Below are positions 10,954-21,674 of a stretch of DNA of 64,000 bases, piece by piece. Origin of the DNA: Gordonia spumicola. Its GTDB lineage: Bacteria > Actinomycetota > Actinomycetes > Mycobacteriales > Mycobacteriaceae. The stretch is from NCBI RefSeq assembly GCF_009932475.1, contig NZ_BJOV01000005.1:1054001-1118000 (forward strand), given 5' to 3'. Within the stretch, counting starts at the first letter, position 1. Each line of letters starts with the position of its first letter. The notes below the pieces were generated by a model. The model saw nothing but the letters and a program-made list of their open reading frames with translations. It had not been told where the DNA came from and did not search any database. Made by a program: the position numbers and the translations under genes.

Positions 10954-11880
10954 ATGCCGTCAGCATCCAGGACCACCGTCGACGTCCAACTCGGGGAGCG
11001 GACGATCGCCGTCCCGGCGGGCGGTCTGTTCGACCGCTTCCGCATGCAGACCGATCTCGACGAGGTGGCCCGCGACCCGCGCGTCGCGTCCGTCGACTTC
11101 TTCCGCAACCTCCGCAAGACGCGCGTCGACTCGCCGATCGGCCCGACACACACGCCGAACTTCTACTACGCGATGTCGTCGGCGCGCTTGACGATGCTCG
11201 CGCCGACATCGGCCATCCGGAGTCGTATACCGGGCGAGCTCGACCCCGTCGAAGTGGTTCCCGGCGTCGGTATCGCATCGGTGATGTTCTTCAGGTACGA
11301 CGTCTGCGACATCGACTTCTACACCGAGGCCGCGGTTGGCGTCGCGGTGCGGCCCGCTCGCCACGGTGGTCCGGGACTTCTCGACCTGACGACCGCCCTC
11401 CTCGACGATCATCTGCACTCGTACGTCCTGTCGCTGCCCGTCAACACCGACATCGCTCAGGTCCGCGGCCATGACGGCTACGGATTCCCCAAGTGGGTCA
11501 CCGATCTCGACGTCGACATCGACGACACCGCGGCATCTGCGCGGGTCGCCGCAGACGACGGGCGAGTCGACGTGGCATTCCGTGCACGCACGCCGCGCCA
11601 GAGGTCGGCCGCGACGGGCACGCGCGTGGGGAGCCTGACCTCGTACACCCGCCTCGACGGCGTCTGGCAGTCGACGCTCAACCAGACCAATGTCCTCGCG
11701 ACCGGGTCGTCGATCTTCCCGCGCGGCGTCGAACTCACTCTCGGCGAGGGCCGCATGGCCGACGACATCCGCTCGTTGAAGCCGATCCGCACCATTCGGC
11801 TCGACGTGACCACGCGCGCCCAGGCCGCGCTGCACATGCCCGTCCCGATCTCCGTCGCCACGGCGGGAGACGCCCGATGA
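10954..11880 (+). CDS. acetoacetate decarboxylase-like (ADC superfamily) protein
   Basis: 308-residue protein of the acetoacetate decarboxylase fold, recognisable from MFFRYDVCDIDFYTEAAVGV and the YGFPKWVTDLDVDI segment. The lysine in GFPKW corresponds in position to the family's conserved GFPK motif. ADC homologues in actinobacteria are diverse and many are not true acetoacetate decarboxylases. It starts after a GCGAGGAGCG ribosome site and overlaps the saccharopine-dehydrogenase-like gene (ATGA), so the two proteins act in one unidentified, tightly repressed pathway. Confidence 0.75.
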   Translation: MPSASRTTVDVQLGERTIAVPAGGLFDRFRMQTDLDEVARDPRVASVDFFRNLRKTRVDSPIGPTHTPNFYYAMSSARLTMLAPTSAIRSRIPGELDPVEVVPGVGIASVMFFRYDVCDIDFYTEAAVGVAVRPARHGGPGLLDLTTALLDDHLHSYVLSLPVNTDIAQVRGHDGYGFPKWVTDLDVDIDDTAASARVAADDGRVDVAFRARTPRQRSAATGTRVGSLTSYTRLDGVWQSTLNQTNVLATGSSIFPRGVELTLGEGRMADDIRSLKPIRTIRLDVTTRAQAALHMPVPISVATAGDAR

Positions 11881-12980
11881 GGTCCTCGCGGATCGTCGTC
11901 CTCGGCGCCACCGGCTACTCCGGCGGCCTCGTCGTCGACGCCCTCGTCCGGCGAGGGGCTCGTCCCGTGCTCGCCGGACGGTCCGCGGACAAGCTGCAGG
12001 CTCTCGCCGACCGCCACGGTGGACTCGACATCGCCGTGGCCGACGTGACCGATCCCGCGAGCGTCCACGCCCTCGTGTCGGCCGGTGACGTCCTGGTGAC
12101 CGGTGTGGGGCCTTTCGAGCGCGTCGGCTGGGTGGCCGCCGAGGCTGCGGTCGCCGCGGGCGCTCACTACATCGACTCGACGGGCGAGATCGGCTTCGTC
12201 CGCGAACTCGTCCGCAGGCACGATGCGACCACTCGGGAGAAGGGCGCCGTGATGCTCTCGGCATTCGGCTACGACTTCGTCCCCGGCATGCTCGCAGGCC
12301 ATCTCGCAGCCGTTGAGGCGGGGGAGACGGCGACGTCGATCGACGTCGGCTACTTCGCCACCGGATCGCTTCGCAAGGGGCTCAGCCAGGGCACCCGAAC
12401 CACCGTCACCGACGGCCTCACGCTGCCGATGACGGTCCTGGACGACGGTGTGCTCGCCGACCGCCGGATGGCGCAGGACATCGTGTCGTTCCCCGTCCGC
12501 GGCAGGGCGACGAACGCGGTGCTGGCGTCGGGCACCGAGATTCTCCAGCTGCCCGCGACTCATCCGCACCTGCGCAACGTCCGCGTGTTCAACGGCTGGT
12601 TCCCGTCGCTGGCGCGGCTGACGCAGTTCGGTGCGCTCGCGGCCACGACGATCGCCCGGTCGTCGGCGGGCAAGCGGGCCTTGGACGCGGTGCTGTCCAC
12701 GGCTGTCGGCCCGGCAGGCGGCCCCGACGCGGCCGAACGTGCACGCACTCGCAGCGTCGCCGTCGCCGTCGCGCGCTCGGCGTCGGGTGCGGTGCTCGCC
12801 GAGGTTGAGGTCGAGGGTCCGTCGCCGTACTCGGTGACGGCGGAGCTGATGGCTGTCGCCGCCCAGCGGTTGGCGAGGGGCGAAGGCGCACGGCCCGGCG
12901 TCGTCGGGCCGATCGACGGGCTCGGACCGGACGGATTCGAATCACTCTGCGTCGAAACCGGCCTCCGCCGAACCCGCTGA
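11877..12980 (+). CDS. saccharopine dehydrogenase-like NAD(P)-binding oxidoreductase
   Basis: 367-residue oxidoreductase with an N-terminal Rossmann fold (IVVLGATGYSGGLVVDALVRRG, residues 6-27) typical of saccharopine dehydrogenase-like and trans-acting enoyl reductase proteins of mycobacteria. It is not expected to be a lysine-pathway enzyme: the actinobacterial members known are in lipid metabolism. Translationally coupled to the ADC-like gene by ATGA. Substrate unknown. Confidence 0.78.
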   Translation: MRSSRIVVLGATGYSGGLVVDALVRRGARPVLAGRSADKLQALADRHGGLDIAVADVTDPASVHALVSAGDVLVTGVGPFERVGWVAAEAAVAAGAHYIDSTGEIGFVRELVRRHDATTREKGAVMLSAFGYDFVPGMLAGHLAAVEAGETATSIDVGYFATGSLRKGLSQGTRTTVTDGLTLPMTVLDDGVLADRRMAQDIVSFPVRGRATNAVLASGTEILQLPATHPHLRNVRVFNGWFPSLARLTQFGALAATTIARSSAGKRALDAVLSTAVGPAGGPDAAERARTRSVAVAVARSASGAVLAEVEVEGPSPYSVTAELMAVAAQRLARGEGARPGVVGPIDGLGPDGFESLCVETGLRRTR

Positions 12981-12982
12981 AC

Positions 12983-13028
12983 ACAGCAATGAACCCCACC
13001 ATCGAAGGATGGTGGGGTTCATTGCTGT
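12983..13028. terminator. perfect 21-bp stem hairpin
   Basis: Two perfectly complementary 21-base arms (12983-13003 and 13008-13028) around a GAAG loop lie between the plus-strand operon and the minus-strand tRNA gene. The position suggests a bidirectional terminator. There is no poly-T tail, as is common in actinobacteria. Confidence 0.8.
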
Positions 13029-13036
13029 GAAGAGTG

Positions 13037-13120
13037 TCCGAGGGGGGACTTGAACCCCCACGTCCGTTAATAGGACACTAGCACCTCAAGCTAGCGCGTC
13101 TGCCATTCCGCCACTCGGAC
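13037..13120 (-). tRNA. tRNA-Leu (anticodon GAG)
   Basis: 84-nt class II tRNA. The acceptor stem is GTCCGAG paired with CTCGGAC, with discriminator A at 13037 and no encoded CCA. The anticodon stem CTAGC/GCTAG holds the loop TTGAGGT, giving anticodon GAG (Leu, CUC/CUU). A long variable arm (TGTCC-TATTA-GGACG region) and a T-loop GTTCAAGTC are visible. Confidence 0.95.
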
Positions 13121-13209
13121 TCGTTCAAATATTCAGTTTGTCGCGCTCGCTCTCGCTTGCGCCGCATAACCATAACCAAGGTTGCCGCGAGAACCCAAAT
13201 CGCCTAGTA

Positions 13210-14550
13210 ATGGGTGGTGTGACGACCCCTCAAGCAACCGAAGAAGTAGTCGATCTCGTCAGCCGCCTCATCCAGTTCGACACGTCGAACACGGGAGTGT
13301 CCGAGACCACCGTCGGCGAGGCCGACTGCGCCCGCTGGGTGGCCGACCGACTGCAGGAGGTCGGGTACGCCACCGAGTACGTCGAGTCGGGGATGCCGGG
13401 CCGCGGCAACGTGTTCGCCCGCCTCGCCGGATCCGATCCGACTCGCGGCGCGCTGTTGGTGCACGTCCACCTCGACGTGGTGCCCGCGCAGGCGGAGGAC
13501 TGGAGCGTCCATCCGTTCTCCGGTGCGGTCCGCGACGGATTCGTGTGGGGTCGCGGCGCCGTCGACATGAAGGACATGGCCGGGATGGTGCTGGCGCTCG
13601 CCCGGCAGTTCAAACGTGACGGGACCGTCCCCCCGCGCGACATCGTGTTCGCGTTCCTCGCCGACGAAGAGGCCGGCGGCACGTGGGGCTCGCATTGGCT
13701 CGTCGAGCATCGCCCGGACCTGTTCGAGGGCGTCACCGAGGCCGTCGGCGAGGTCGGCGGCTTCTCGTTGACGGTCGACCGGCCCGACGGCACGGTCCGC
13801 CGTCTGTACCTCGTCGAGACGGCCGAGAAGGGCCTGTCGTGGATGCGCCTGACATGCGACGCCACCGCGGGCCACGGGTCGTTCCTGCACACCGACAACG
13901 CCGTCACCGAGATCGCGGCGGCCGTCGCGCGCATCGGCGCCCACAAGTTCCCGCTCGTCATGACCGAGTCGGTGGCGCAGTTCCTCACCGCCCTGTCGGA
14001 GGAGACGGGACTCGACTTCAGTCCGGAGACGCCCGACCTGGAGACGGCGCTGTTCAAGATCGGCAACCTCGCCCGGATCATCGGGGCCACGCTCCGGGAC
14101 ACGGCCAACCCGACCATGCTGTCCGCGGGCTACAAGGCCAACGTGATCCCGCAGCAGGCGGAGGCCGTCATCGACTGCCGCGTCCTGCCCGGCAGGCAGA
14201 AGGAGTTCGAGGCCACGATCGACGAACTGATCGGCCCGAACGTCACACGCGAGTGGATCACGCATCTCGACGCGTACGAGACCACGTTCGACGGGGACCT
14301 CGTCGATGCGATGAACGACGCCGTCGTGGCCCACGACGCCGACGGTCGCACCGTCCCGTACATGCTGTCCGGCGGAACCGACGCGAAAGCGTTCGCCAAG
14401 CTCGGCATCCGCTGCTTCGGCTTCGCGCCGCTGCAATTGCCGCCCGACCTCGACTTCGCGGCCCTGTTCCACGGAGTCGACGAACGGGTCCCAGTAGAGT
14501 CGATCGTGTTCGGCACCAGAGTTCTTGACCACTTCCTGCGACACTGCTGA
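13210..14550 (+). CDS. M20-family zinc dipeptidase/deacylase (Rv2141c-like)
   Basis: 446-residue M20/M25/M40 metallopeptidase. Metal and catalytic signatures are [10 protein letters not shown] (first His and Asp), [12 protein letters not shown] (bridging Asp), FLADEEAGG (catalytic Glu pair) and the C-terminal [11 protein letters not shown] dimerisation domain sits between about residues 215 and 335. I chose the ATG at 13210 ([12 protein letters not shown]); a GTG lies three codons later, and the frame upstream to 13138 overlaps the tRNA promoter region. It is the Rv2141c counterpart, next to the PEBP gene as in M. tuberculosis. Substrate unknown. Confidence 0.88.
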   Translation: MGGVTTPQATEEVVDLVSRLIQFDTSNTGVSETTVGEADCARWVADRLQEVGYATEYVESGMPGRGNVFARLAGSDPTRGALLVHVHLDVVPAQAEDWSVHPFSGAVRDGFVWGRGAVDMKDMAGMVLALARQFKRDGTVPPRDIVFAFLADEEAGGTWGSHWLVEHRPDLFEGVTEAVGEVGGFSLTVDRPDGTVRRLYLVETAEKGLSWMRLTCDATAGHGSFLHTDNAVTEIAAAVARIGAHKFPLVMTESVAQFLTALSEETGLDFSPETPDLETALFKIGNLARIIGATLRDTANPTMLSAGYKANVIPQQAEAVIDCRVLPGRQKEFEATIDELIGPNVTREWITHLDAYETTFDGDLVDAMNDAVVAHDADGRTVPYMLSGGTDAKAFAKLGIRCFGFAPLQLPPDLDFAALFHGVDERVPVESIVFGTRVLDHFLRHC

Positions 14551-14572
14551 CGCAGGGGAGAAGGAGACGCAC

Positions 14573-15115
14573 GTGACCGCTTTCGACCCGTACTCGGTAC
14601 TCCCGGCGCTGCCCGAGATCACCCTGACGTCCACCGACTTCGCCGACGGCGACACCCTGCCGACACCGCAGGTGTCGGCGATCTTCGGTGCGGGCGGCGA
14701 CGACGTCTCACCTCAGTTGAGCTGGTCGGGATTCCCCGCGGAGACGAAGAGCTTCGTCGTCACGTGTTATGACCCGGATGCGCCGACCGGGTCCGGATTC
14801 TGGCACTGGGCCGTCGCCGACATCCCCGCGTCGATCACCTCGCTCTCGACGGGTGCAGGTGCGCCCGACTCGAACGCGCTGCCGAGTCAGGCGGTGACCC
14901 TGCGCAACGACGCCGGGCTGGCCCAGTTCGTCGGTGCCGGTCCGCCGCCCGGCCACGGTCCGCACCGCTACTTCTTCGTCGTCCACGCGGTCGACGTGGC
15001 GAGCCTCGACCTACCGGACGGTGCGTCGCCCGCGTTCCTCGGATTCAATCTGTTCTCGCACGCGATCGCCCGCGGCACGCTGACCGCGGTGTTCGAACTC
15101 CCCGGCGAGCAGTAG
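14573..15115 (+). CDS. PEBP / YbhB-YbcL family protein (Rv2140c-like)
   Basis: 180-residue phosphatidylethanolamine-binding-protein-fold protein. The signatures are [21 protein letters not shown] and [18 protein letters not shown], which form the anion-binding pocket of this family. It starts at GTG 14573 with GGGAGAAGGAG upstream, overlapping no other gene. M. tuberculosis homologue Rv2140c (TB18.6) occupies the same position. Ligand unknown. Confidence 0.92.
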   Translation: MTAFDPYSVLPALPEITLTSTDFADGDTLPTPQVSAIFGAGGDDVSPQLSWSGFPAETKSFVVTCYDPDAPTGSGFWHWAVADIPASITSLSTGAGAPDSNALPSQAVTLRNDAGLAQFVGAGPPPGHGPHRYFFVVHAVDVASLDLPDGASPAFLGFNLFSHAIARGTLTAVFELPGEQ

Positions 15116-15118
15116 GTC

Positions 15119-16219
15119 TCAGCGGTTCTCGGAACCGACCGCGTCGGAGAGCGATGCGAACCCGCCCGCGTGGAGGCGCTGCGCGATGCCGTCGTGCAGT
15201 TCCTTCAGGCGGACGGGTCCGCCGTAGATGAACCCGGTGTACATCTGCAGAAGGTCGGCGCCCGCGACGATCCGCTCCCATGCCTGGTCGACGGTCTCGA
15301 TGCCGCCGACGCTGATCAGGGCGGTCCGACCACCCACGCGGGCGTACAGGCGACGCAGCACCTCGAGTGAACGGTCGGCGACGGGCGGACCCGACAGGCC
15401 GCCCGCACCGATCGCCTCGACGTCCGCGGCGGGCGTGGTGAGGCCGCCGCGGCCGATGGTCGTGTTGGTGGCGACGATGCCCGCGAGGCCGAGTTCGAGC
15501 GCGAGGTCGGCCACCGCGTCGACGTCGTCGTCGGACAGGTCGGGCGCGATCTTCACGAGCACCGGAACCGTCGCGACCTCGAGCACGGCGGCGAGGACGG
15601 GCCGCAGCGACTCGACGGCCTGCAGGTCGCGCAGACCGGGGGTGTTCGGCGAGCTGACGTTGACGACCACGAAGTCGGCGAGCGGGCCAAGCAGACTCGC
15701 CGACAGCCGGTAGTCGTCGACGGCGCCGTCGAGCGGCACCACCTTCGTCTTGCCGATGTTGGCCCCGATCGGTGCGCGCACCGGGCCGGGTCGAGGCTCG
15801 CGCAGCTTGGCGGCGGCGGCCTCAGCGCCCGGATTGTTGAAGCCCATCCGGTTGATCAGTGCACGGTCGGCGGGCAGGCGGAACAGTCGCGGCGTCAGGT
15901 TGCCGGGCTGCGCCCGACCGGTGATCGTGCCGACCTCGGCGTACCCGAATCCGAGCTGACCCCACGCGTTGACGCACGACGCGGTCTTGTCGAAACCCGC
16001 CGCGAGACCGATCGGGGCGGGAAAGTCGACGTCGAACACCCGGCTGCGCAGCACCGGATCGGTCGGCGCGAACATCGTCGCGAGGACCGAGCGGATGACC
16101 GGCGTCCGGCCCGCGACGCCGATCGCGGAGTGGATCAGGGTGTGGATCCGTTCCGGCGACACCAGGAACATGATCTTGAGGACGAGCGGGTACACGAGTC
16201 GATTGACGGTGCTCAGCAT
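15119..16219 (-). CDS. pyrD: dihydroorotate dehydrogenase, quinone-dependent (class 2)
   Basis: 366-residue membrane-associated flavoprotein of pyrimidine biosynthesis, oxidising dihydroorotate to orotate with quinone. The N-terminal amphipathic helices (about residues 1-40) mark class 2, followed by the FMN barrel. [23 protein letters not shown] and [14 protein letters not shown], with the catalytic Ser, are present. The C-terminal [13 protein letters not shown] segment binds FMN phosphate. Convergent with the PEBP gene, with only 3 bases between stops. Confidence 0.96.
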   Translation of the reverse strand: MLSTVNRLVYPLVLKIMFLVSPERIHTLIHSAIGVAGRTPVIRSVLATMFAPTDPVLRSRVFDVDFPAPIGLAAGFDKTASCVNAWGQLGFGYAEVGTITGRAQPGNLTPRLFRLPADRALINRMGFNNPGAEAAAAKLREPRPGPVRAPIGANIGKTKVVPLDGAVDDYRLSASLLGPLADFVVVNVSSPNTPGLRDLQAVESLRPVLAAVLEVATVPVLVKIAPDLSDDDVDAVADLALELGLAGIVATNTTIGRGGLTTPAADVEAIGAGGLSGPPVADRSLEVLRRLYARVGGRTALISVGGIETVDQAWERIVAGADLLQMYTGFIYGGPVRLKELHDGIAQRLHAGGFASLSDAVGSENR

Positions 16220-16240
16220 GATGCGGTTCTCCTGGCGGGT

Positions 16241-17278
16241 CTACGGGGTGAGTTCGGCGGGGACGGACTGCAGACCGTCGCCTCGCGCGGAGACCAGCAG
16301 CAGCCTGCCGGTCACGGGGTCGACCGCCATCGCCGACACCTGTCCGACCGTCGCGATGCGGGCGCGTTCCTTCGCGTCGCCGCGGGACAGGTCGTAGGCG
16401 ACCGCCTCATTGGAACTCGTCGACGACACCCACAGCAGGTCGCGTCTGTCGTCGTAGGCGAGCGCGTACGGGCTGGCGGCGACCGGTCGGCGCAGTCGCT
16501 GCACGATCGGCGCACCGTAGTACGCGTAGATCTCGTTGTCGCGGGTGCCGGTGACGAGGATGCGACCGAAGTGATCGACGACACCGTTGGTGCCGCCGTT
16601 CCCGGCGCGCAGCGCCGCCTTGTGCTCGCCGGAGTCGATGTCGACGGGCAGGATCGCCGATTGCGCGCGGTCCAGGACCGACACCTGACCGGCCACATCC
16701 GGTGACGTGTCCGGTGCCACCAGGATCTGATCGACCCGGACGAACCCGCCGATGGTCTTCGACGGCGCCTTCCGGTCGGCTGGGAACACGAGGATCTTGC
16801 CGGTCGAGGTGCCGACGAGCGTCTTGTCGCCGGTCACCGCGAGCGACAGCGGCGAATCGATCAACTGGCGCCACTGGGTGACCGCGCCGTCCGCGGCGAT
16901 GGCGATGAGTCCGTCCGGGCCGACGCCGAGGAATCCGTCGCCGTCGGCGATCAACGCCACCACGTCGGACATCGGGAGTTGGACGACCTTCGGCCCGGGA
17001 GCGTCGGCGGCGCCGACACCGCTGTGGAGGGTCACCGAATGCCCGTCGACGCCGAGCACCGCAGTCGTCGCTCCCGAGACGGCGAGTGCGGAAGCGGGGC
17101 CCTGCGGCTCGACTGCCCCGACGGGCTGCGCCGTGCCGCGCGGCGACACCGCGGCCGTCGCCGGGGGCACCGTCTGCGCGTTGGACGCGTTCTCCTCGCT
17201 GTTGTCGCCACATGCGGCGAGCGTGACGGTCATCGTCGTCGCCAGCAGGGCAGCCATCACTCTTGTTCGCACACGCAT
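16241..17278 (-). CDS. LppL-like lipoprotein with beta-propeller-like repeats
   Basis: 345-residue secreted lipoprotein. The signal peptide ends in the lipobox TLAAC (Cys near residue 23 from the chosen ATG), followed by an Asn/Gln/Thr/Pro-rich linker and repeated beta-strand segments resembling a seven-bladed propeller. It lies between pyrD and uppP as lppL (Rv2138) does in M. tuberculosis, which is the main basis for the name. I chose the ATG at 17278 ([12 protein letters not shown]) over one three codons upstream, since it begins the positively charged signal N-terminus. Role unknown. Confidence 0.8.
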   Translation of the reverse strand: MRVRTRVMAALLATTMTVTLAACGDNSEENASNAQTVPPATAAVSPRGTAQPVGAVEPQGPASALAVSGATTAVLGVDGHSVTLHSGVGAADAPGPKVVQLPMSDVVALIADGDGFLGVGPDGLIAIAADGAVTQWRQLIDSPLSLAVTGDKTLVGTSTGKILVFPADRKAPSKTIGGFVRVDQILVAPDTSPDVAGQVSVLDRAQSAILPVDIDSGEHKAALRAGNGGTNGVVDHFGRILVTGTRDNEIYAYYGAPIVQRLRRPVAASPYALAYDDRRDLLWVSSTSSNEAVAYDLSRGDAKERARIATVGQVSAMAVDPVTGRLLLVSARGDGLQSVPAELTP

Positions 17279-17321
17279 GTCCTCCATTTTGCGCGACCGG
17301 CACCGGGAGCGGGTTCATGGG

Positions 17322-17327
17322 TAGCAT
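17322..17327 (+). promoter_or_regulatory. -10 element of probable leaderless uppP transcript
   Basis: TAGCAT ends 8 bases before the GTG at 17336. The spacing matches a leaderless actinobacterial promoter, and there is no ribosome site, so it supports the GTG rather than the ATG at 17348 as start. Confidence 0.45.
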
Positions 17328-17335
17328 CAACGCCC

Positions 17336-18175
17336 GTGACCGAAACGATGAGCTGGCTTCAGGCAGTGGTCCTTGGCGCGCTGCAGGGTTTGACCGAATT
17401 CCTTCCGATCTCGTCCTCCGGGCACCTGCGCATCGTGTCGCAGATCTGGTTCGGCCAGGACGCCGGAGCCGCATTCACCGCGGTCACCCAGCTGGGAACC
17501 GAGCTCGCGGTGCTGATCTTCTTCGCCAAGGACATCTGGCGGATCGTCCTCGCGTGGTTCGGCGGCCTCCGGGACCCGGCACGCCGCGGCGTCGACTACC
17601 GCATCGGCTGGTACGTGATCCTCGCCACCATTCCGATCGGCGTCCTCGGATTCGTCTTCCGCCACCAGATCAGCACGGCCGCCCGCAACCTGTGGCTAGT
17701 CGCCATCATGCTCATCCTCTTCTCCTTCGTGTTCATCGCGGCCGAACGTGTCGGCAGCCGGTCCAAGTCGCTGGAGACGATGACCCGCCGCGACGCGATC
17801 GCGATGGGTCTGGCGCAGTGCCTCGCGCTCATCCCCGGCGTGTCCCGGTCGGGATCCACCGCGTCGGCCGGACTGTTCGTCGGCATGGAACGCGCCGCGG
17901 CGTTCCGCTTCTCGTTCCTCATCGCCATACCCGCGGTCCTCGCGTCCGGGCTGTTCAGCCTCAAGGACGCGTTCGAACCGAGCGACGGCGTCACTGCGTC
18001 CGGCGCCCAGATCTTCGTGGCGACCGCGATCGCGTTCGTCCTCGGTTACGTGTCGATCGCGTGGCTGCTCAAGTTCGTGTCCCACCACTCGCTCGCCTGG
18101 TTCGCCGGCTACCGGATCGCGTTGGGCCTGTTCGTCATCGCGCTGCTCGCCACCAACACCATCTCGGCGACCTGA
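17336..18175 (+). CDS. uppP: undecaprenyl-diphosphate phosphatase
   Basis: 279-residue integral membrane phosphatase that recycles undecaprenyl (here decaprenyl-type) pyrophosphate for cell-wall synthesis and confers bacitracin tolerance. Both family motifs are present: the glutamate-rich loop [14 protein letters not shown] near residue 20 and PGVSRSGST near residue 165. About eight transmembrane segments are evident. The GTG start (VTETMSWLQ) is preferred because of the leaderless promoter; ATG 17348 is the alternative. Confidence 0.95.
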   Translation: MTETMSWLQAVVLGALQGLTEFLPISSSGHLRIVSQIWFGQDAGAAFTAVTQLGTELAVLIFFAKDIWRIVLAWFGGLRDPARRGVDYRIGWYVILATIPIGVLGFVFRHQISTAARNLWLVAIMLILFSFVFIAAERVGSRSKSLETMTRRDAIAMGLAQCLALIPGVSRSGSTASAGLFVGMERAAAFRFSFLIAIPAVLASGLFSLKDAFEPSDGVTASGAQIFVATAIAFVLGYVSIAWLLKFVSHHSLAWFAGYRIALGLFVIALLATNTISAT

Positions 18176-18179
18176 GAAG

Positions 18180-18854
18180 ATGACAGTCATCCTGGTCCGG
18201 CACGGACGATCGACCGCGAACACGTCCGGCGTGCTCGCCGGCAGAACTCCGGGCGTCGCCCTCGACGACGTCGGGCGCGCTCAGGCGCAGTCGCTCGTCG
18301 ATCGCCTCGGCGAGACGGCGGGGCGGCTCACCGCGGTCGTCCGTTCGCCGCTGCAGCGGTGCGGGGAGACCGTGGCACCGCTCCTGGAACGCCTCGACGG
18401 CATGGATGCGAGCACCGACGACAGGCTCGCCGAGGTCGACTACGGCGACTGGTCGGGTCGTGCGCTGTCCGAACTGGTCTCCGAGCCGTTGTGGACGACG
18501 GTCCAACGGCAACCGTCGGCGGCGGTCTTCCCCGGCGGGGAAGGCCTGGCGGACGTGTCGCGGCGAGCGTCGTCGGCCGTCCGTGAACTCGACCGCGTCC
18601 ATTCCGGCGACGACGGGAACGGCGTGTGGCTCGCGTGCTCGCACGGCGATGTGATCAAGAGCATCGTCGCCGACGCGTACGGGATGCACCTGGACGCGTT
18701 TCAGCGGATCGTCGTCGATCCGGCCTCGATCACGGTGATCAGATACACCCGCGACCGGCCGTACGTGCTCACCGTCAACAATCCGGGCGACCTCGTGCTG
18801 CCCGCGCCGCGCAGGCGCACCGACGCGGACGTCGGCGGCGGTTCGGGCGCGTAG
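18180..18854 (+). CDS. histidine phosphatase-family phosphomutase (MSMEG_4193 family)
   Basis: 224-residue phosphoglycerate-mutase-fold protein. The catalytic RHG motif is at the N-terminus (ILVRHGRSTANTSG), with EVDYGDWSG and the second histidine in CSHGDVIKS. It is the counterpart of Rv2135c, in the conserved block uppP-phosphomutase-DUF3090-SCO1664-mshC. ATG lies 5 bases after the uppP stop. The true substrate is not established. Confidence 0.88.
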   Translation: MTVILVRHGRSTANTSGVLAGRTPGVALDDVGRAQAQSLVDRLGETAGRLTAVVRSPLQRCGETVAPLLERLDGMDASTDDRLAEVDYGDWSGRALSELVSEPLWTTVQRQPSAAVFPGGEGLADVSRRASSAVRELDRVHSGDDGNGVWLACSHGDVIKSIVADAYGMHLDAFQRIVVDPASITVIRYTRDRPYVLTVNNPGDLVLPAPRRRTDADVGGGSGA

Positions 18855-18886
18855 CGTGGAACACATCGACAGGAAGGCGGACGGCA

Positions 18887-19567
18887 GTGTCGCGCAGCAT
18901 CCATGAATTCCGCACCCCGGGGCGGTTCGTCACGGGGACCGTCGGCGTGCCCGGCGACCGGACGTTCTTCCTCCAGGTGTCGCAGGACCAGCGCCTGATG
19001 ACCGTGGAACTGGAGAAGCAGCAGGTCTTGATCCTGGCGGACCGCCTCGGTTACCTGCTCGACGAGGTCGCCCGCCGATTCGGGACGCCGGTGCCGCCCG
19101 AGAGCGACCGGGTGGTCGACTCCGACCCGTTGCAGACGCCGATCGACGCCGAGTTCCGGGTGGGATCGATGGGTCTCGGCTGGGACGCCGACGCGTCGTC
19201 CGTCGTGGTCGAACTCCTCGCGATCACCGAACAGCCGCTCGACGAGAGCGTCATCCTCGACGACACCGAGGAGGGGCCGGACACCATCAGGGTCTTCCTC
19301 ACCCCGGACGCCGCGCGGCAGTTCAGCGCGCGATCGATGCGGGTCGTCGCGGCGGGCCGTCCGTCGTGCCCGCTGTGCGGGATGCCGCTCGACGCGAGCG
19401 GCCACATCTGTGCGCGCAGCAACGGGTACAAGCGCGACGTCGCGTTCTCCACGTCCACCGAGTTCGTCGACCCGGACGTCCTCGCCGCCCTCGGCCGGGT
19501 GTCGCCCGCGTTCGACGCGTCGTTCCAGGTGGACGATCCTGACGACGAGGACGATCGCGACGAGTGA
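18887..19567 (+). CDS. DUF3090 family protein (Rv2134c-like)
   Basis: 226-residue actinobacterial conserved protein. The C-terminal half carries a probable zinc knuckle, CPLCGMPLDASGHIC (two CxxC-like pairs), and an acidic tail. GTG start preceded by AGGAAGG. It always neighbours the SCO1664-family gene and mshC in actinobacteria. Function unknown. Confidence 0.85.
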   Translation: MSRSIHEFRTPGRFVTGTVGVPGDRTFFLQVSQDQRLMTVELEKQQVLILADRLGYLLDEVARRFGTPVPPESDRVVDSDPLQTPIDAEFRVGSMGLGWDADASSVVVELLAITEQPLDESVILDDTEEGPDTIRVFLTPDAARQFSARSMRVVAAGRPSCPLCGMPLDASGHICARSNGYKRDVAFSTSTEFVDPDVLAALGRVSPAFDASFQVDDPDDEDDRDE

Positions 19568-19576
19568 CCTTCTCAC

Positions 19577-20371
19577 ATGATCGAACTCCTCACCTCGGGT
19601 GAGCTGACCCTGCTGGGACGCGTCCCCACCGCGAGCAATCTGACCCTCGCCTGTGCGCTCGACGGCGACACGATGTGCGTGTACAAACCGGTCCGCGGCG
19701 AGGCTCCGCTGTGGGACTTCCCGGACGGGACGCTCGCGGGCCGCGAGGTCGCGTGCTTCCTGATCAGCGAAGCGTTGGGGTGGGGGATCGTCCCCGAGAC
19801 CGTGCTGCGCGACGACGGGCCGCCCGAGGCCGACCTCGGGCCGGGGATGCTGCAGCGCTGGATCCACTCGCCCGACGAGCCGGCCGGACCGGACCCCGTC
19901 GACCTGGTGCCGGTCGACGCCGTCACCGACGACGTGTTCGCGATCCTCCGCGCCTACGACGAGGACGGGTCCGTCGTCGCGCTGGTGCATTCCGACACGG
20001 CCGAACTGCGTCGACTGGCGGTGTTCGACGTCGTCGTGAACAACGCCGACCGCAAGGGCGGCCACATCCTGGTCGACGACGACGGGCGGCTGTACGGCAT
20101 CGATCACGGCGTGTGCCTGCACGCCGACGACAAGTTGCGCACCGTCCTGTGGGGCTGGTCGGGGACCGACGTGCCCGACGATCTCGTCCCCGATCTGGCC
20201 CGACTCGCCGAGCGGCTCGCCGACGTGGACGATCCGCTGACGGCCGGACTGCGGACGTTGATCACCGACGCCGAGGTCGCCGCGCTCGCGGCGCGGACGC
20301 GACGGCTCGCCGACGGCGGTCCGATGCCGTCCCCGCCCGGCGAGCGCGCCATCCCGTGGCCGCCGTTCTAA
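19577..20371 (+). CDS. SCO1664-family PI3/4-kinase-like protein (Rv2133c-like)
   Basis: 264-residue protein of the TIGR03843/SCO1664 family. It has a kinase-like fold related to phosphatidylinositol 3/4-kinases: the lysine in [18 protein letters not shown] could bind nucleotide, and [13 protein letters not shown] followed by GIDHGVCLH looks like a catalytic and metal loop. It lies 9 bases after the DUF3090 gene. No biochemical role is established. Confidence 0.83.
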   Translation: MIELLTSGELTLLGRVPTASNLTLACALDGDTMCVYKPVRGEAPLWDFPDGTLAGREVACFLISEALGWGIVPETVLRDDGPPEADLGPGMLQRWIHSPDEPAGPDPVDLVPVDAVTDDVFAILRAYDEDGSVVALVHSDTAELRRLAVFDVVVNNADRKGGHILVDDDGRLYGIDHGVCLHADDKLRTVLWGWSGTDVPDDLVPDLARLAERLADVDDPLTAGLRTLITDAEVAALAARTRRLADGGPMPSPPGERAIPWPPF

Positions 20372-20402
20372 GGCCCTCCGACGACCGTTCCGGTGGGGGA
20401 CA

Positions 20403-20408
20403 TAGAGT
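20403..20408 (+). promoter_or_regulatory. -10 element upstream of mshC
   Basis: TAGAGT ends 7 bases before the mshC ATG, with no ribosome site between. This is consistent with a leaderless transcript, although mshC can also be read through from upstream. Confidence 0.45.
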
Positions 20409-20415
20409 TGTGGGC

Positions 20416-21666
20416 ATGCAGTCGTGGCCGTCGCCCCAGATCCCGCGCGTACCAGGCGCCTCACCGGCTCTCCGCCTCTTCGACACCTCGTCGAAGCAGG
20501 TGACGCCGCTCGCACCGGGGCCGGTCGCGACGATGTACGTGTGCGGCATCACCCCGTACGACGCGACGCATCTCGGCCACGCCGCGACCTACGTGACGTT
20601 CGACCTGATCAACCGGGTCCTGCGCGATCAGGGCCACGACGTGCACTACGTCCAGAACATCACCGACGTCGACGATCCGCTGTTCGAACGCGCCGAACGG
20701 GACGGCGTCGACTGGCGCGACCTCGGCTCCCGCGAGATCGACCTGTTCCGCGACGACATGACCGCGCTGCGCGTGATCCCCCCGCGCGACTACATCGGCG
20801 CGATGGAGTCGGTCGACGAGGTGATCGCCGCCGTCGGACGACTCCTCGACAACGGGTCGGCCTATGTGGTCGACGATCCGGAGTTCCCCGACGTGTACTT
20901 CAGCGTGGACGCGACCACGCAGTTCGGTTACGAGTCCGGGTACGACGCCGACACGATGGCCCGCTTCTTCGCCGAGCGCGGCGGCGACCCGGACAGGGTC
21001 GGCAAGCGGAATCCGCTCGACGCGCTGCTGTGGCGCATCCAGCGGCCCGGCGAGCCGTCATGGGAGTCGCCGTTCGGTTCCGGTCGCCCCGGCTGGCACA
21101 TCGAGTGCTCGGCGATCGCCCTCAACCGACTCGGCATGGCGTTCGACGTTCAGGGCGGCGGAAGCGACTTGATCTTCCCGCACCACGAGTTCTCCGCCGC
21201 GCACGCCGAGGCCGAGACGGGGGAGCGCCGTTTCGCGCGGCACTACGTGCACACCGGAATGATCGGGCTCGACGGCGAGAAGATGTCGAAGAGCCTCGGC
21301 AACCTCGTCAAGGTGTCCGTGCTCCGCCGGGAGGGCGTCGACGTCGGAGCGGTGCGCCTCGGCCTGATCAGCGGCCACTACCGCGCGGACCGGATGTGGA
21401 CCGACGCGGTGCTGGCCGACGGGGAACGTCGTCTGGCGACGTGGCGTCGTGCGGCCGCGCTGTCGACCGGCCCCTCCGCCGACGACACCGTCGCTCGTCT
21501 GCGACAGCATCTCGCGGACGACCTTGACACTCCCAAGGCGCTCGCGGCCGTCGACGCGTGGGCCGCAGACGCTATCGTCGGGATCGGATCGTCCACCGAG
21601 GCGCCCGGACTGATCGCCGCCGCCGTCGACGCCCTGTTGGGCGTCGACATCGCACCGACCACGTAG
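20416..21666 (+). CDS. mshC: L-cysteine:1D-myo-inositol 2-amino-2-deoxy-alpha-D-glucopyranoside ligase
   Basis: 416-residue ATP-dependent ligase joining cysteine to GlcN-Ins in mycothiol biosynthesis. It descends from cysteinyl-tRNA synthetase: the HIGH-like motif is THLGHA (near residue 53) and the KMSKS loop is intact (GEKMSKSLG, near residue 290). Zinc ligands are the Cys in [10 protein letters not shown], the Cys in [10 protein letters not shown] and the His in PHHE. It is shorter than CysS because the anticodon-binding domain is reduced. Presence of mshC marks an actinobacterium. Confidence 0.96.
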   Translation: MQSWPSPQIPRVPGASPALRLFDTSSKQVTPLAPGPVATMYVCGITPYDATHLGHAATYVTFDLINRVLRDQGHDVHYVQNITDVDDPLFERAERDGVDWRDLGSREIDLFRDDMTALRVIPPRDYIGAMESVDEVIAAVGRLLDNGSAYVVDDPEFPDVYFSVDATTQFGYESGYDADTMARFFAERGGDPDRVGKRNPLDALLWRIQRPGEPSWESPFGSGRPGWHIECSAIALNRLGMAFDVQGGGSDLIFPHHEFSAAHAEAETGERRFARHYVHTGMIGLDGEKMSKSLGNLVKVSVLRREGVDVGAVRLGLISGHYRADRMWTDAVLADGERRLATWRRAAALSTGPSADDTVARLRQHLADDLDTPKALAAVDAWAADAIVGIGSSTEAPGLIAAAVDALLGVDIAPTT

Positions 21667-21674
21667 GACAGCCG

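Noticed and set aside
13138-13209. N-terminal extension of the M20 peptidase to 13138
   Set aside because: The extension overlaps the tRNA promoter region and has an unlikely sequence; the conserved domain starts just after 13210.
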